Part shown: in pieces, positions 8,219 to 17,052 of the stretch
How the letters are laid out: each line of letters opens with the position of its first letter
Numbering within the stretch: the stretch's first letter is position 1
Origin: Gemmatimonadaceae bacterium
GTDB taxonomy: Bacteria > Gemmatimonadota > Gemmatimonadetes > Gemmatimonadales > Gemmatimonadaceae
Assembly: GCA_019186945.1 (NCBI GenBank)
Contig: JABAQJ010000010.1
Location: 1-64,000 of the forward strand
DNA: 64,000 nucleotides
Reading direction: 5' to 3'
The notes under the pieces: model-generated
The model's input: only the letters and a program-made list of their open reading frames with translations
Database searches by the model: none
What the model was told of the DNA's origin: nothing
Position numbers and translations under genes: made by a program

Positions 8219-10264
8219 ATGAGAAAGGCACACTTTCGTCTTCAGGCGCCGTTTTCTCCGGCGGGCGATCAGCCCCGAGCGATCGCCGAACTCACGGCGG
8301 GACTGGGGCGCGGCGACCGATTTCAGACGCTGTTGGGGGTAACTGGCTCCGGAAAGACCATGACGGTTGCCAGCGTCATCGCCGAGTTTGGTCGCCCAAC
8401 GCTCGTGCTCTCGCACAACAAGACGCTCGCCGCCCAGCTCTACGGCGAGCTGAAGGGATTTTTTCCGCAGAATGCGGTCGAGTACTTCATCTCGTACTAC
8501 GACTACTATCAACCGGAGGCATACGTCCCGTCGAGCGACACGTATATCGAGAAAGACGCGTCGATCAACGAGGACATCGATCGCCTCAGGCTTCGCGCGA
8601 CGTCCAGTCTCATGGAGCGCGACGACGTGGTGATCGTCGCCACGGTTTCCGCGATCTACGGTCTGGGCGACCCTATCGAGTATCGCGAGCAGTGCGTCAT
8701 CCTGAATCGCGGGCAGCGCATCGCGCGCAACGACATCCTCAAGCAGCTGGTCGCGGTTCAATACAGCCGCAACGATGCTGCCTTCGAGCGCGGAACGTTC
8801 CGTGTCCGTGGTGACACCGTGGATGTGCTACCGGCCTACGAAGAGCAAGGCGTCCGCATCGAACTCTGGGGCGACGAGATCGAGCGGATCTCCAAGATCC
8901 ATGCGCTCACCGGAGAAACGATCGCAGTGCTGGATCGTGCCGCGATCTATCCCGCGAAACACTTTATCACAACGCGGCCCACGCTCGTTCGGGCTGTCGA
9001 GGCGATCCGGGCCGAACTCGCCGATCGACTGCTGGCGTTGCGGAACGCCGGCAAGCTCCTGGAGGCTCAACGTCTGGAGTCTCGCACCAACTTCGACATC
9101 GAAATGATGCTCGAAGTCGGAACCTGCGCGGGCATCGAGAACTACTCGCGGCACCTGTCGGGTCGTGCGGAAGGCGAACGTCCAGCCTGCCTGTTCGACT
9201 ACTTCCCTGAAGATTTCCTCGTAGTCGTTGACGAGTCGCACGTTTCGCTGCCCCAGATTCGCGGCATGTACAACGGCGATCGCTCGCGCAAGGAGACGCT
9301 GGTGGAGTACGGCTTTCGCCTGCCGAGCGCGCTCGACAACCGGCCGCTCGTCTTCGACGAGTTTCTTCAGCTGACGCCTCGCGCGCTCTTCGTGAGCGCG
9401 ACGCCGGGCGAACTGGAACTGCAGCTCTCGCAGGGAGTGGTCGTCGAGCAGATCATTCGTCCCACGGGTCTGGTTGATCCAGAAATCGAGGTCAGGCCCG
9501 TGCGGGGACAGGTTGACGACCTGCTGGCCGAGATTCGGCTTCGGGAGCGCCGCGGCGAGCGCGTCCTGGCTACCACGCTCACCAAGCGGATGGCGGAGGA
9601 TCTGACGGACTATCTACAGCAGATCGGCGTACGCGTCCGCTACATGCACTCGGACATCGATGCGATCGAGCGCATGGAAATCGTCCGCGGGCTTCGCCTG
9701 GGCGAGTTCGACGTACTCATTGGCATCAACCTCCTCAGGGAAGGCCTGGACATGCCGGAGGTCTCGCTCGTGGCTGTTCTGGATGCGGATCAGGAAGGAT
9801 TCTTGCGCAGTGACCGATCGCTTATCCAGACGGTGGGGCGTGCCGCGCGCCACCTGAATGGTCGTGCGATCTTCTACGCTGACAAGGTGACCGATTCGAT
9901 GCGGCGGTGTCTCGACGAAACGAATCGTCGTCGCGCTGCCCAACTGGCGTTCAACACAGAGCACGCGATCACCCCACGCAGCGTCCTCAAGAGTATCGAT
10001 GACGTGCGACTGATCACGCGCGTTGCGGATGTCCGCGAAGCGCGTCAGGAGGGGAAGCGCGTGGCCGAGTCGGCGGCTGCATACGAGACGAAGGACCTCG
10101 AAGCGGTCATTTCGCGTCTGGAGCGCGAAATGCGCGCAGCCGCAGCGGAACTGGACTTTGAGACCGCAGCCCGTGTGCGCGACGAGGTTTTCGAATTGCG
10201 GGCAAGGCTGGACGGCCAGAAGGTACGGCGAGATGCTTTCGCCGGAATCCGTGCCAGTCGCTGA
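8219..10264 (+). CDS. uvrB: Excinuclease ABC subunit UvrB
   Basis: 681 residues from ATG 8219. The frame is open to 8096, but the family's N-terminus ([17 protein letters not shown]) begins just after this ATG, fixing the start. Domains: helicase-like core with Walker A GVTGSGKT near residue 40; the Tyr-rich beta-hairpin [12 protein letters not shown] near residue 95 that clamps damaged DNA; DESH box; helicase motif [17 protein letters not shown]-terminal UVR domain (about residues 637-672) that contacts UvrC. It verifies damage in nucleotide excision repair together with UvrA and UvrC, neither of which is in this window. No LexA-type operator was recognised upstream. Confidence 0.98.
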   Translation: MRKAHFRLQAPFSPAGDQPRAIAELTAGLGRGDRFQTLLGVTGSGKTMTVASVIAEFGRPTLVLSHNKTLAAQLYGELKGFFPQNAVEYFISYYDYYQPEAYVPSSDTYIEKDASINEDIDRLRLRATSSLMERDDVVIVATVSAIYGLGDPIEYREQCVILNRGQRIARNDILKQLVAVQYSRNDAAFERGTFRVRGDTVDVLPAYEEQGVRIELWGDEIERISKIHALTGETIAVLDRAAIYPAKHFITTRPTLVRAVEAIRAELADRLLALRNAGKLLEAQRLESRTNFDIEMMLEVGTCAGIENYSRHLSGRAEGERPACLFDYFPEDFLVVVDESHVSLPQIRGMYNGDRSRKETLVEYGFRLPSALDNRPLVFDEFLQLTPRALFVSATPGELELQLSQGVVVEQIIRPTGLVDPEIEVRPVRGQVDDLLAEIRLRERRGERVLATTLTKRMAEDLTDYLQQIGVRVRYMHSDIDAIERMEIVRGLRLGEFDVLIGINLLREGLDMPEVSLVAVLDADQEGFLRSDRSLIQTVGRAARHLNGRAIFYADKVTDSMRRCLDETNRRRAAQLAFNTEHAITPRSVLKSIDDVRLITRVADVREARQEGKRVAESAAAYETKDLEAVISRLEREMRAAAAELDFETAARVRDEVFELRARLDGQKVRRDAFAGIRASR

Positions 10265-10271
10265 CGTGGAA

Positions 10272-10715
10272 ATGCCCGCGAGTGCCATTGCGCGTGGCAG
10301 CTGGCGCCTGTCGCGGGACGATCTGGTGGCGTTCGGCGAGCGCATGGGCCGTGCGCTCGCGCCACCTCATGTGGTTGCGCTGTCCGGAGACCTCGGCTCG
10401 GGGAAGACGACGTTGGCGCAAGCGATCTGCCGCGGCTACGGCGTCAAGGAAAATGTCACCAGCCCAACGTTCGCGCTCGTGCATGCATACGAGGGAAAGC
10501 ACTCGACGGTCTACCACTGCGACCTCTACCGGTTGCGGGACGAATCCGAGCTGACCAACATTGGCTGGGACGATCTGCTGAACGAGCGAGCGCTCGTGCT
10601 GATCGAGTGGCCTGAGCGTGCGGGCTCCAGGTTGCCGGAGGAAGTGACGCATCTCCATCTAGACCATGTCGGCGACCAGACGGATGTACGCGTTCTGACG
10701 GTAGGGCTCGAGTGA
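10272..10715 (+). CDS. tsaE: tRNA threonylcarbamoyladenosine biosynthesis ATPase TsaE
   Basis: About 147 residues from ATG 10272, placed just after the uvrB stop; GTG 10266 or ATG 10233 (overlapping uvrB) are alternatives. A P-loop reads GDLGSGKTTLAQ (about residues 39-50), followed by NVTSPTFALVHAYEG and the family's YHCDLYRL and LIEWPER motifs. TsaE is the ATPase of the TsaB-TsaD-TsaE complex that makes t6A37 on ANN-decoding tRNAs. It is followed by tsaB through a GTGA overlap and then rimI, the classical tsaE-tsaB-rimI order. tsaD is not in the window. Confidence 0.95.
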   Translation: MPASAIARGSWRLSRDDLVAFGERMGRALAPPHVVALSGDLGSGKTTLAQAICRGYGVKENVTSPTFALVHAYEGKHSTVYHCDLYRLRDESELTNIGWDDLLNERALVLIEWPERAGSRLPEEVTHLHLDHVGDQTDVRVLTVGLE

Positions 10716-11383
10716 GCGGCCGCAGGACATTGGCCGTCGAGGCGGCGACGTACGTTGCGAGCGTGGCGCTGCTCGACGGCGATTTCGTTCTCGATCATCG
10801 TCTGGTTGCGATGCGAGGCGCGACGGAAGAGCGGTTGATGCCGGCGATCGTCGACGTGCTGGGGCAGGCAGGTGTTCGTGTGGACGACCTGGCCGCGATC
10901 GCTTGCGGGTCGGGTCCGGGAAGCTTCACCAGCCTGCGAATTGCCGCGTCGCTGGCGAAGGGGCTGTCCGTGGCGGGGCGCGTGCCGTTGTTTGCGATGT
11001 CATCGCTCACGTTGATCGTTGCTGCCGCCGAATCTCTGGCTCCGGGCGCCTACCTCGCACAGCTAGACGCGATGCGAGGTGACGTGTACGTACAGCGAGT
11101 ACGCGTTCGTGCCGACAGGACCATTGTGGAGGACGGCCGTGCGGAACTACTGACGACGACAGATGCCGTGGCGCTGGCGGCGCGGGACGGTTTAGTGACC
11201 GTCGGCGGCGCTGGAGCATCGATTTCCATGGTTCCCGACGCCCGCGGTTTCGCGTATGCCGCGTCCCTGATGCGGGAGGTTGACGTCGCGACCTGGGAGC
11301 CAGAGTATGGACGCATGGCGGAGGCCCAGGTCCAGTGGGAGCGGAGGTACGGGATCCCGCTCCAGGCGAAGCAGGATGCCTGA
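10712..11383 (+). CDS. tsaB: tRNA threonylcarbamoyladenosine biosynthesis protein TsaB
   Basis: 223 residues, GTG start overlapping the tsaE stop by 4 bases. It is an ASKHA-fold protein with the N-terminal strand LAVEAATYVASVALLDG and the signature GSGPGSFTSLRIAASLAKGL near residues 66-85. TsaB is the non-catalytic partner that holds TsaD in the t6A synthase. In this protein the first strand reads AVEAAT where the family usually has a D (xIDTA/T), consistent with TsaB lacking catalysis. It overlaps rimI by 8 bases. Confidence 0.94.
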   Translation: MSGRRTLAVEAATYVASVALLDGDFVLDHRLVAMRGATEERLMPAIVDVLGQAGVRVDDLAAIACGSGPGSFTSLRIAASLAKGLSVAGRVPLFAMSSLTLIVAAAESLAPGAYLAQLDAMRGDVYVQRVRVRADRTIVEDGRAELLTTTDAVALAARDGLVTVGGAGASISMVPDARGFAYAASLMREVDVATWEPEYGRMAEAQVQWERRYGIPLQAKQDA

Positions 11384-11840
11384 CGATTGGGTGGGCGGGA
11401 CGTCGATCCGCGCAGCCGTGGCCGACGACGTGGCGGACATCGTGCGAATCGAACGCCAGTCTTTCAGCCGACCCTGGAGTGCGCGGTCGTTCCATGACTT
11501 CATGCGAACGCCGTCGGCGTTCGTGATCGTGGCCGCTCCCGCCGCGCACCCGGTGTGCGCGTACGCCGTCGCGTACGTTGCAGCCGATGTCGGCGAGCTG
11601 GCGAACTTTGCGGTCGCGGTCGATGCGCGGGGCAAGGGAATCGGCCGCATGCTGCTCGAAGCCGTGCTCGACCGCGCTCGATCGCTGGGTGCAGCGTCGC
11701 TGTTTCTCGACGTCCGGGCTTCCAACGTGGTGGCTCAGGCGCTCTACACGTCTACCCAGTTCATCGAAGTCGCCCGTCGCCGCGATTACTACGCGCATCC
11801 GGTGGAAGACGCGATCGTAATGCGCCGCTCCCTGCCGTGA
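11376..11840 (+). CDS. rimI: Ribosomal-protein-alanine N-acetyltransferase RimI (GNAT)
   Basis: 154 residues from ATG 11376, inside the end of tsaB. A GNAT fold is shown by the acetyl-CoA motif A (VDARGKGIGRMLLEAVLDRA), the preceding strand GELANFAVAV, and the C-terminal part FLDVRASNVVAQALYTSTQF. RimI acetylates the N-terminal alanine of ribosomal protein S18; in this gene order (tsaE-tsaB-rimI) the assignment is the usual one. Substrate specificity cannot be proved from sequence, since GNATs are diverse. Confidence 0.88.
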   Translation: MPDDWVGGTSIRAAVADDVADIVRIERQSFSRPWSARSFHDFMRTPSAFVIVAAPAAHPVCAYAVAYVAADVGELANFAVAVDARGKGIGRMLLEAVLDRARSLGAASLFLDVRASNVVAQALYTSTQFIEVARRRDYYAHPVEDAIVMRRSLP

Positions 11841-11858
11841 TGCAACGGAAAGATCCGA

Positions 11859-11887
11859 CTGGCAACGAAATGTACACGCAATAACTT
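11859..11887 (+). promoter_or_regulatory. Possible sigma70-type promoter of ssb
   Basis: CTGGCA (11859-11864) and TAACTT (11882-11887) are separated by 17 bases and lie about 55 bases before the ssb start. They match four of six -35 positions and the TANNNT form of the -10. It is in the only real gap between rimI and ssb. This is a pattern match only. Confidence 0.35.
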
Positions 11888-11942
11888 GCCGTCCTGTTTA
11901 CTCTCGTCGGCGAGGTCCAGTTCACCTTCGCCAGGAGGTCCC

Positions 11943-12443
11943 GTGAGCCGCAGTCTGAACAAGATCATGTTGATCGGCAATGTCGGAAATGATCCTGAAA
12001 TCCGCACGACATCCAACGGTGCGAAAGTGGCCCAGTTGAATCTCGCCACGACGCGCACGTGGAATGGCCCCGGAGGGGATCGGCAGGAGAAGACGGAGTG
12101 GCATCGCTGTGTCCTGTGGAACGGGAAGGGGTCGGGATTGGCGGACATCGTCGAGCGGTACGTGCGCAAGGGGGACCGCTTGTACGTCGAAGGCCGTGTC
12201 GAATACCGCCAGTGGCAGGACAAGGAGGGGCAGACGCGGTACACCACGGAGATCAACGTTCGCGAGATGTTGATGCTGTCGTCACGAGGCGGAGCGTCGG
12301 CTGACGGGGAGACGGGTGGCAGTCGTCCGCGGTCGCAGGTGGAGCGGACGAGGACTCCGGCTGCGTCGTCCGCGGCGAGTGGGGGGGATTTCGAGGACTT
12401 CCCGGAAGCGCTCGCGGACGAGGACGATGATCTGCCGTTTTGA
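11943..12443 (+). CDS. ssb: Single-stranded DNA-binding protein SSB
   Basis: 166 residues from GTG 11943, which follows a strong AGGAGG Shine-Dalgarno (11931-11937), deciding the start against the longer frame. OB-fold domain at residues 1-110, opening with SLNKIMLIGNVGNDPEIR and containing the conserved KTEWHRCVLWN and GDRLYVEGRVEYRQW stretches. A flexible Gly/Ser/Arg linker follows, then the acidic tip ending DEDDDLPF, which in SSBs recruits repair and replication partners. It stands between rimI and a sugar epimerase and is followed by a 249-base spacer. Confidence 0.97.
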   Translation: MSRSLNKIMLIGNVGNDPEIRTTSNGAKVAQLNLATTRTWNGPGGDRQEKTEWHRCVLWNGKGSGLADIVERYVRKGDRLYVEGRVEYRQWQDKEGQTRYTTEINVREMLMLSSRGGASADGETGGSRPRSQVERTRTPAASSAASGGDFEDFPEALADEDDDLPF

Positions 12444-12529
12444 TCGGCGCGCTCCCAAGAGCGCAACGCAATAGGTAGATTGGGCGCGACGCTAGTCGCG
12501 CTCGCGGCAGTCTGCCACGCAGGTGACGT

Positions 12530-12565
12530 ACGGCGCTGGAGCGAGTTTCAATCGCCCAGCGCCGT
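12530..12565 (+). terminator. Possible terminator hairpin after ssb
   Basis: ACGGCGCTGG (12530-12539) pairs perfectly with CCAGCGCCGT (12556-12565) around a 16-nt loop. A smaller perfect hairpin, GCGCGAC-GCTA-GTCGCGC, lies just before it at 12484-12501. Both are in the 249-base spacer 12444-12692, which otherwise shows nothing. Neither is followed by a T-run, so Rho-independent termination is uncertain. Confidence 0.35.
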
Positions 12566-12692
12566 TTCCGCACGGACGGTTCCGGCGCCAGCTTCCTTTC
12601 ATCCGACACATCACGGAGACAGACATGATCGGGTACCGGATCTCGAGACCTTCTGCCAGCGGATTCGCGCGTCCGCGGCGTGGGTGCCGGCG

Positions 12693-13658
12693 ATGAAGCC
12701 ACGAGCGCTGGTCACCGGCGGTGCGGGTTTCATCGGTTCGCACGTCGCGGAGATCTACCTCGAACACGGTTACGAAGTCGATGTGGTCGACAATCTGGCC
12801 AGCGGCCGCCGCGAACACGTTCCCGTTGGCGCGCGCTTTCATGAACTTGACATCGGGTCTCCGGAGGCCGCACGGCTCGTGCGGGAGGGACGCTTCGACG
12901 TCATCTCGCACCTTGCGGCACAGATCGATGTGCGAAAGAGCGTGACGGATCCATCGTACGATGCCGGCGTCAACATTGGCGGGTCGTTGAACCTGTTGGA
13001 GGCGGCGCGGGCGGGCGGGGCGCGTAGTCGCTTCGTCTTTTCGTCGACGGGTGGAGCCATCTATGGTGACTTCGTGCCTGTCCCGACCATGGAAGACATG
13101 CCGAAGGATCCGGAATCGCCGTACGGGATCGCGAAGCTCTCCGTCGAGTACTACATGGCCTATTTCGCCCGCGTTCATGGCCTGGAGACGGTCGCGTTGC
13201 GCTACTCGAATGTCTACGGACCCCGGCAGAACCCACACGGCGAAGCGGGCGTCGTTGCGATATTCTGCGACCGCATACTCAGCGGCAGACCGATGACCGT
13301 GTTCGGCGACGGGATGCAGACGCGGGACTACGTATTCGTCGAAGACGTGGCTCGCGCGAATCTCGCGGCGGCTCGCGCGAGCCTGCCTGCGATGCGAACG
13401 CTCGATACGAGGTCGTACAACATCGGCACGGCGCAGGAGACGACCGTGTTGCAGCTTGCGGAGCTACTCCGCATTGCCGCGGGCGCATCGACGCCCATTC
13501 AGCTGGCGCCCGCGCGCGTCGGCGAGCAGCTCCGGTCTGTCGTAAACGTGGACAAGGCTGACCGCGAACTCGGTTGGAAGCCCCGGGTCTCGCTCGCCGA
13601 TGGGCTCAGCGCCACCCATGGCTACTTCGCCAACCGCTACGCGATGGAGGACCGATGA
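12693..13658 (+). CDS. NAD-dependent sugar-nucleotide epimerase/dehydratase (GalE-like)
   Basis: 321 residues from ATG 12693; the longer open frame upstream (to 12480) has no family similarity. It is an extended short-chain dehydrogenase with the Rossmann motif GGAGFIGS (residues 9-16), a serine in VFSSTGGAIYGD, and the catalytic YGIAK pair Y144/K148. Further family features are RYSNVYGPRQNPHGEAGVV and RDYVFVEDVARANLAA. It most resembles UDP-glucose 4-epimerase-type enzymes that supply sugars for LPS or capsule. The true substrate is not determinable. It overlaps tolQ by 4 bases (ATGA), so it heads or joins the tol envelope operon. Confidence 0.88.
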   Translation: MKPRALVTGGAGFIGSHVAEIYLEHGYEVDVVDNLASGRREHVPVGARFHELDIGSPEAARLVREGRFDVISHLAAQIDVRKSVTDPSYDAGVNIGGSLNLLEAARAGGARSRFVFSSTGGAIYGDFVPVPTMEDMPKDPESPYGIAKLSVEYYMAYFARVHGLETVALRYSNVYGPRQNPHGEAGVVAIFCDRILSGRPMTVFGDGMQTRDYVFVEDVARANLAAARASLPAMRTLDTRSYNIGTAQETTVLQLAELLRIAAGASTPIQLAPARVGEQLRSVVNVDKADRELGWKPRVSLADGLSATHGYFANRYAMEDR

Positions 13659-14374
13659 CGAGTGGATTGTGGCTGCAGGCCGGCGCCGCGATTCCTCAGA
13701 CGCCGTTGGAACTCATGTTGTCGTCCACGCTGGTGACCAAGGTTGTACTTGGCCTGCTCGTGCTCATGTCGCTCGTAAGCTGGACGATCATGCTCGCGAA
13801 GTGGCGGGAGTTCGGAAGGATGCGGCAGTCGACCAGAGTGTTTCTAGAGCGGTTCGAGGGGGCGCACAGCGTCGACGAAGTCGCGCAGGTATCCAGACAG
13901 GGCCCGAGCAGCCCATTCACGCGCGTTTTTGACCGGGCGCAGCAGTTCATCGCGGAAACCACACCGGCGCTGTCTGCCACCCCTGATCGTGTTGCGCGCT
14001 TCAGCGCCAGCCAAGTCGAGGCATTACGGCTGGTGCTCGATGCCCAGACTGACTCCGAGCGCGACAACCTGACCCGATACGTTCCCTGGTTGGCGACCAT
14101 CGGATCTGTATCTCCGCTGATGGGGCTCCTGGGCACCGTGCTGGGCGTGATCGAGGCCTTCATCGGTATTGCCACCAAGGGGTCCGGGAACATTGGGGCA
14201 GTTGCACCTGGGGTGGCGGAGGCCTTGACGGCGACGGCGATGGCGCTGGCCGTGGCGATACCGGCTGTCTTCGGCTACAACTTCTTCGCGAATCGCGTGA
14301 ACCGGTTCGACTCCCAACTCGAGGGATTCGGGTCTGAATTGATCGCGCTCATGGTTCGCGAAGGCCGGATGTGA
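13655..14374 (+). CDS. tolQ: Tol-Pal system proton channel subunit TolQ (MotA/TolQ/ExbB)
   Basis: 239 residues, ATG overlapping the epimerase stop. Three membrane segments: about residues 29-47 (VVLGLLVLMSLVSWTIMLA), 145-172 (a helix beginning WLATIGSVSPLMGLLGTVLG) and 182-210 (VAEALTATAMALAVAIPAVF). The polar Thr/Ser positions in the last two helices and the GLLGTVLGVI motif are hallmarks of the ExbB/TolQ proton channel. With TolR it uses proton motive force to energise TolA and pull the outer membrane inward during division. The order Q-R-A-B-pal-cpoB downstream supports TolQ over ExbB. Confidence 0.95.
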   Translation: MTSGLWLQAGAAIPQTPLELMLSSTLVTKVVLGLLVLMSLVSWTIMLAKWREFGRMRQSTRVFLERFEGAHSVDEVAQVSRQGPSSPFTRVFDRAQQFIAETTPALSATPDRVARFSASQVEALRLVLDAQTDSERDNLTRYVPWLATIGSVSPLMGLLGTVLGVIEAFIGIATKGSGNIGAVAPGVAEALTATAMALAVAIPAVFGYNFFANRVNRFDSQLEGFGSELIALMVREGRM

Positions 14375-14381
14375 TGGGCGC

Positions 14382-14792
14382 ATGAGCCGGCGCCGAACGG
14401 ACAAGGCTCCGCTGAATGCCGAGATCAATGTCGTCAGCCTGATCGACGTTATGATGCTGTTGATGGTGATCTTCATGATTACCGCGCCGATCATGCAGGG
14501 TGGTGTGGACGTCGCCCTGCCGAAAGCCGAGGCGAAGCCGCTTGAGCCCAAGAGTGGTCTGGTCGTGACGGTAAGCCGTCGTGGCGACCTGTTCGTCGAC
14601 GAGACGCGAATGTCGTTGGGCGAGTTCCGGGCGAGTTTCCGTGCTCTGGCAGACCAGCGGGCAAAGCAGGGTGTGTACCTGCGTGCCGATGCGGCTGTGC
14701 CCTACGGTACCGTTGTGCAGGTTCTCGCTATCATGCGCGCTGCCGGAGTGGCGGACATTGGACTGGTTGCGGAACCGGAGGACGTGCGATGA
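14382..14792 (+). CDS. tolR: TolR/ExbD biopolymer transport protein
   Basis: 136 residues. A short cytoplasmic segment (NAEINVVSLID) leads into a single membrane helix about residues 18-38 that contains D22, the proton-carrying aspartate of ExbD/TolR proteins. The periplasmic domain follows (VDVALPKAEA, YLRADAAVPYGTVVQVLAIM). It forms the ion-channel complex with TolQ. It starts 7 bases after tolQ and overlaps the TolA-like gene by 4 bases. Confidence 0.95.
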   Translation: MSRRRTDKAPLNAEINVVSLIDVMMLLMVIFMITAPIMQGGVDVALPKAEAKPLEPKSGLVVTVSRRGDLFVDETRMSLGEFRASFRALADQRAKQGVYLRADAAVPYGTVVQVLAIMRAAGVADIGLVAEPEDVR

Positions 14793-15505
14793 CGCCGGTG
14801 GCGATGCGACGCCCTGCCGCCGGATCCATGCGCAGCTCGTTAGGTCTGTCGCTGATCCTTCACGGCTCGCTGATCGCGTTGACGATCGTCATCGGCTGGC
14901 GTGGCAGACCGGTGGAGGCGCCGGTTTACAGTGTCAACCTCGTGGCCGCGCCTCCAGGTGAGCGCGCCATCGGAACCGTAATGGATACGCCGCCAGCACT
15001 CGACGCGCCGCCGGAACCCCCGAAGCGCGCAGAGCGTGCCCCCGACGAGCGTACCATTCCAACGAAGAAGCCGGCCCAGAGCGCAAGGAAGCAGCCTGCA
15101 CGTGCCGCGCCCACCCCCAATGCTCGAAGCGCGCGCCGGGACGAGAGTGCAGCCCGCGCCGGCGGCGGGCCGACTGGCGGAAAGGGTGCCGATGTTGCCA
15201 ACGTCCGGACGGAGGGGATCCAGTTCCCGTATCCTGCGTATCTGGAAAACATCGTCCGTCAGATTGCCTTGCGATTCAAGCCCCGCAATCCTGGCGCGCT
15301 CCGCGCAGAGGTTGTGTTCCTGATCCGGCGCGACGGTAGTGTAACGGGATTTCAGTTTCGCCAGCGGTCCGGTGTGTATGCCTTCGATCTGGAGGCCCAG
15401 GGTGCCGTGGAGGCGGCGTCGAGTTCTTTCGGTCCACTGCCCGATGGATTCAGAGACGACGTGCTGACCGTTATTTTCGCTTTCGACCCTCAGTTGATCA
15501 GATGA
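14789..15505 (+). CDS. tolA: TolA/TonB-like energy-transducing protein
   Basis: 238 residues. One N-terminal membrane anchor (about residues 15-35, SSLGLSLILHGSLIALTIVI) is followed by a Pro/Ala/Lys/Arg-rich periplasmic linker and a C-terminal TonB/TolA-fold domain (residues about 150-238; YLENIVRQIALRFKPRNPGA, AEVVFLIRRDGSVTGF). It should bridge TolQR in the inner membrane to TolB-Pal at the outer membrane. The linker is much shorter than the long helical domain of E. coli TolA, a common state outside Proteobacteria. Position in the operon decides TolA over TonB. Confidence 0.88.
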   Translation: MTPVAMRRPAAGSMRSSLGLSLILHGSLIALTIVIGWRGRPVEAPVYSVNLVAAPPGERAIGTVMDTPPALDAPPEPPKRAERAPDERTIPTKKPAQSARKQPARAAPTPNARSARRDESAARAGGGPTGGKGADVANVRTEGIQFPYPAYLENIVRQIALRFKPRNPGALRAEVVFLIRRDGSVTGFQFRQRSGVYAFDLEAQGAVEAASSSFGPLPDGFRDDVLTVIFAFDPQLIR

Positions 15506-15657
15506 CGCGAGTCAGGATGTCGTCCACCACCCCAGTCCGGCGGCGCGTGCGTCTCGTTAGGTGCGCAGAGGCCCGGGAAGCGTGTGTCCGAGGACGTTGG
15601 ATGCCGCCATCGGGCCGTCATTCGGCGCGGTGTCGCGCTGTCACGTGCGGCGGGAAA

Positions 15658-17007
15658 ATGGCGATGTTGGCAAAGAATCGGTGGGGCTGGCTCATGGTGG
15701 TGGCGGTGGTCTGGCTGGTGGGGGGTTGGGGGCGTGCCGCCGCGCAGGACACCACATTCAAGGAAGGGGTGCGGATCGGTCTCGTCTACTCGCCCGGAAC
15801 GAAGCCCGGTGTCCTCATCATGCCCGTCGGTGGCGACATGGCAGATTCGATCCACACGATTCTCTCACGCGATTTCGAGTACGGCGACCGCATCAACGTC
15901 GTCGCACTCGACCCGAGCGCGGTCGCGGAAGCGACCACCGCCGCTCGGGTGGGAACAGGTCCCGTGCCCAACTATCCGCTCTACGCCAAGCTTGGCGTCC
16001 AAGTCCTTGTCCAGGCCAATGTCACGGCTGTTGGGCTCCACGTCTCCGTGCACAACGTCGTGAAGAAGCAGATTGAGCGGGTGAGGGATTACCCCCTGCT
16101 TGGTGTGCCACTCTCTCCGGAATGGCGGCTCGCGCTGCATAACGCGGCCGATGACCTCGAGTTCTTCGTGACTGGGACGCGGGGAATTTCGTCGACGCGG
16201 ATCCTGTACGAGAGCGGCGGGCGGATCTGGCAGGTGGATGCCGACGGTGCAAACGCCATCGCCGTCACTACCACTGGTACGGCCATGTCGCCAGCATGGC
16301 ATCCCAAAGCCACGCACATGGCCTATATGCAATTCGGATCGGCAGGAACGCAGATCGTCATCAAGGAGATCGGCGGGCCAACGCGCATCCTCTCGTCGAC
16401 ACCGGGAGGGCTCAATACCACGCCGGTATTCTCTCCAGATGGCTACACGATGATTTATGCACACGCCGCGGAGTCCGGCGCAGACCTGTTTGCAGTGAAC
16501 GCTTTCGGTTCAGAGCCGGCGCGGCGCGTAACGGTGGGGCGCGGCAGCGACAATACCCAACCCACCTTCTCACCGGACGGTCGCCGTATCGCCTTCACTT
16601 CCAGTCGGAGCGGCCACCCAGAGGTGTATATTTCCGACGCGGATGGTACGAACGCAGACATCTTGACGACTTTCAACTTCGGCGACCAATCCTACCGCGG
16701 TAGCCCGGACTGGTCACCTGACGGACGTCTCATTGCCTTTCAGACGCAAATAGCGGGGCGATTCCAGATCGCCACGATCAGTCTTCGAGATCGATCGATC
16801 AAACAGTATACGAGCGAGGGAGTCAACGAGGATCCGTCGTGGGCACCCGACAGTCGTCATTTGGTGTTCACGTCCGACCGAGGCGGGACGAGACAGCTGT
16901 GGATCCTCGATACGGACTCCGGTCGTCCGCCGAGACAACTCACCCGGAGCGCGATCCGACGTGGCGCCCGATTGGGCGCTTGGTCGCCTCCGCTCCGTCC
17001 GCACTAG
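15658..17007 (+). CDS. tolB: Tol-Pal periplasmic beta-propeller protein TolB
   Basis: 449 residues from ATG 15658 (ATG 15664 is also possible). A signal peptide (WGWLMVVAVVWLVGGWGRAA, cleavage after AAA-Q) begins here. The frame remains open to ATG 15502, which overlaps the tolA stop as ATGA, but that 52-residue Arg-rich extension would bury the signal peptide. N-terminal alpha/beta domain to about residue 160, then several WD40/PD40-like propeller blades with repeated SPDG-type turns (VFSPDGYTMIY, TFSPDGRRIAFTSSRSGHPE, DWSPDGRLIAFQ, SWAPDSRHLVFTSDRGG). TolB binds Pal and is released by TolA. The C-terminus ends in an Arg/Pro-rich tail. Confidence 0.95.
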   Translation: MAMLAKNRWGWLMVVAVVWLVGGWGRAAAQDTTFKEGVRIGLVYSPGTKPGVLIMPVGGDMADSIHTILSRDFEYGDRINVVALDPSAVAEATTAARVGTGPVPNYPLYAKLGVQVLVQANVTAVGLHVSVHNVVKKQIERVRDYPLLGVPLSPEWRLALHNAADDLEFFVTGTRGISSTRILYESGGRIWQVDADGANAIAVTTTGTAMSPAWHPKATHMAYMQFGSAGTQIVIKEIGGPTRILSSTPGGLNTTPVFSPDGYTMIYAHAAESGADLFAVNAFGSEPARRVTVGRGSDNTQPTFSPDGRRIAFTSSRSGHPEVYISDADGTNADILTTFNFGDQSYRGSPDWSPDGRLIAFQTQIAGRFQIATISLRDRSIKQYTSEGVNEDPSWAPDSRHLVFTSDRGGTRQLWILDTDSGRPPRQLTRSAIRRGARLGAWSPPLRPH

Positions 17008-17052
17008 TTGCCGTACCACCGTCCCATACCCTTCCACACATTGGGAGAGCGC

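Noticed and set aside
15502-15657. Upstream start for tolB overlapping tolA as ATGA
   Set aside because: It would place 52 Arg-rich residues in front of a good signal peptide. Kept as an alternative only.
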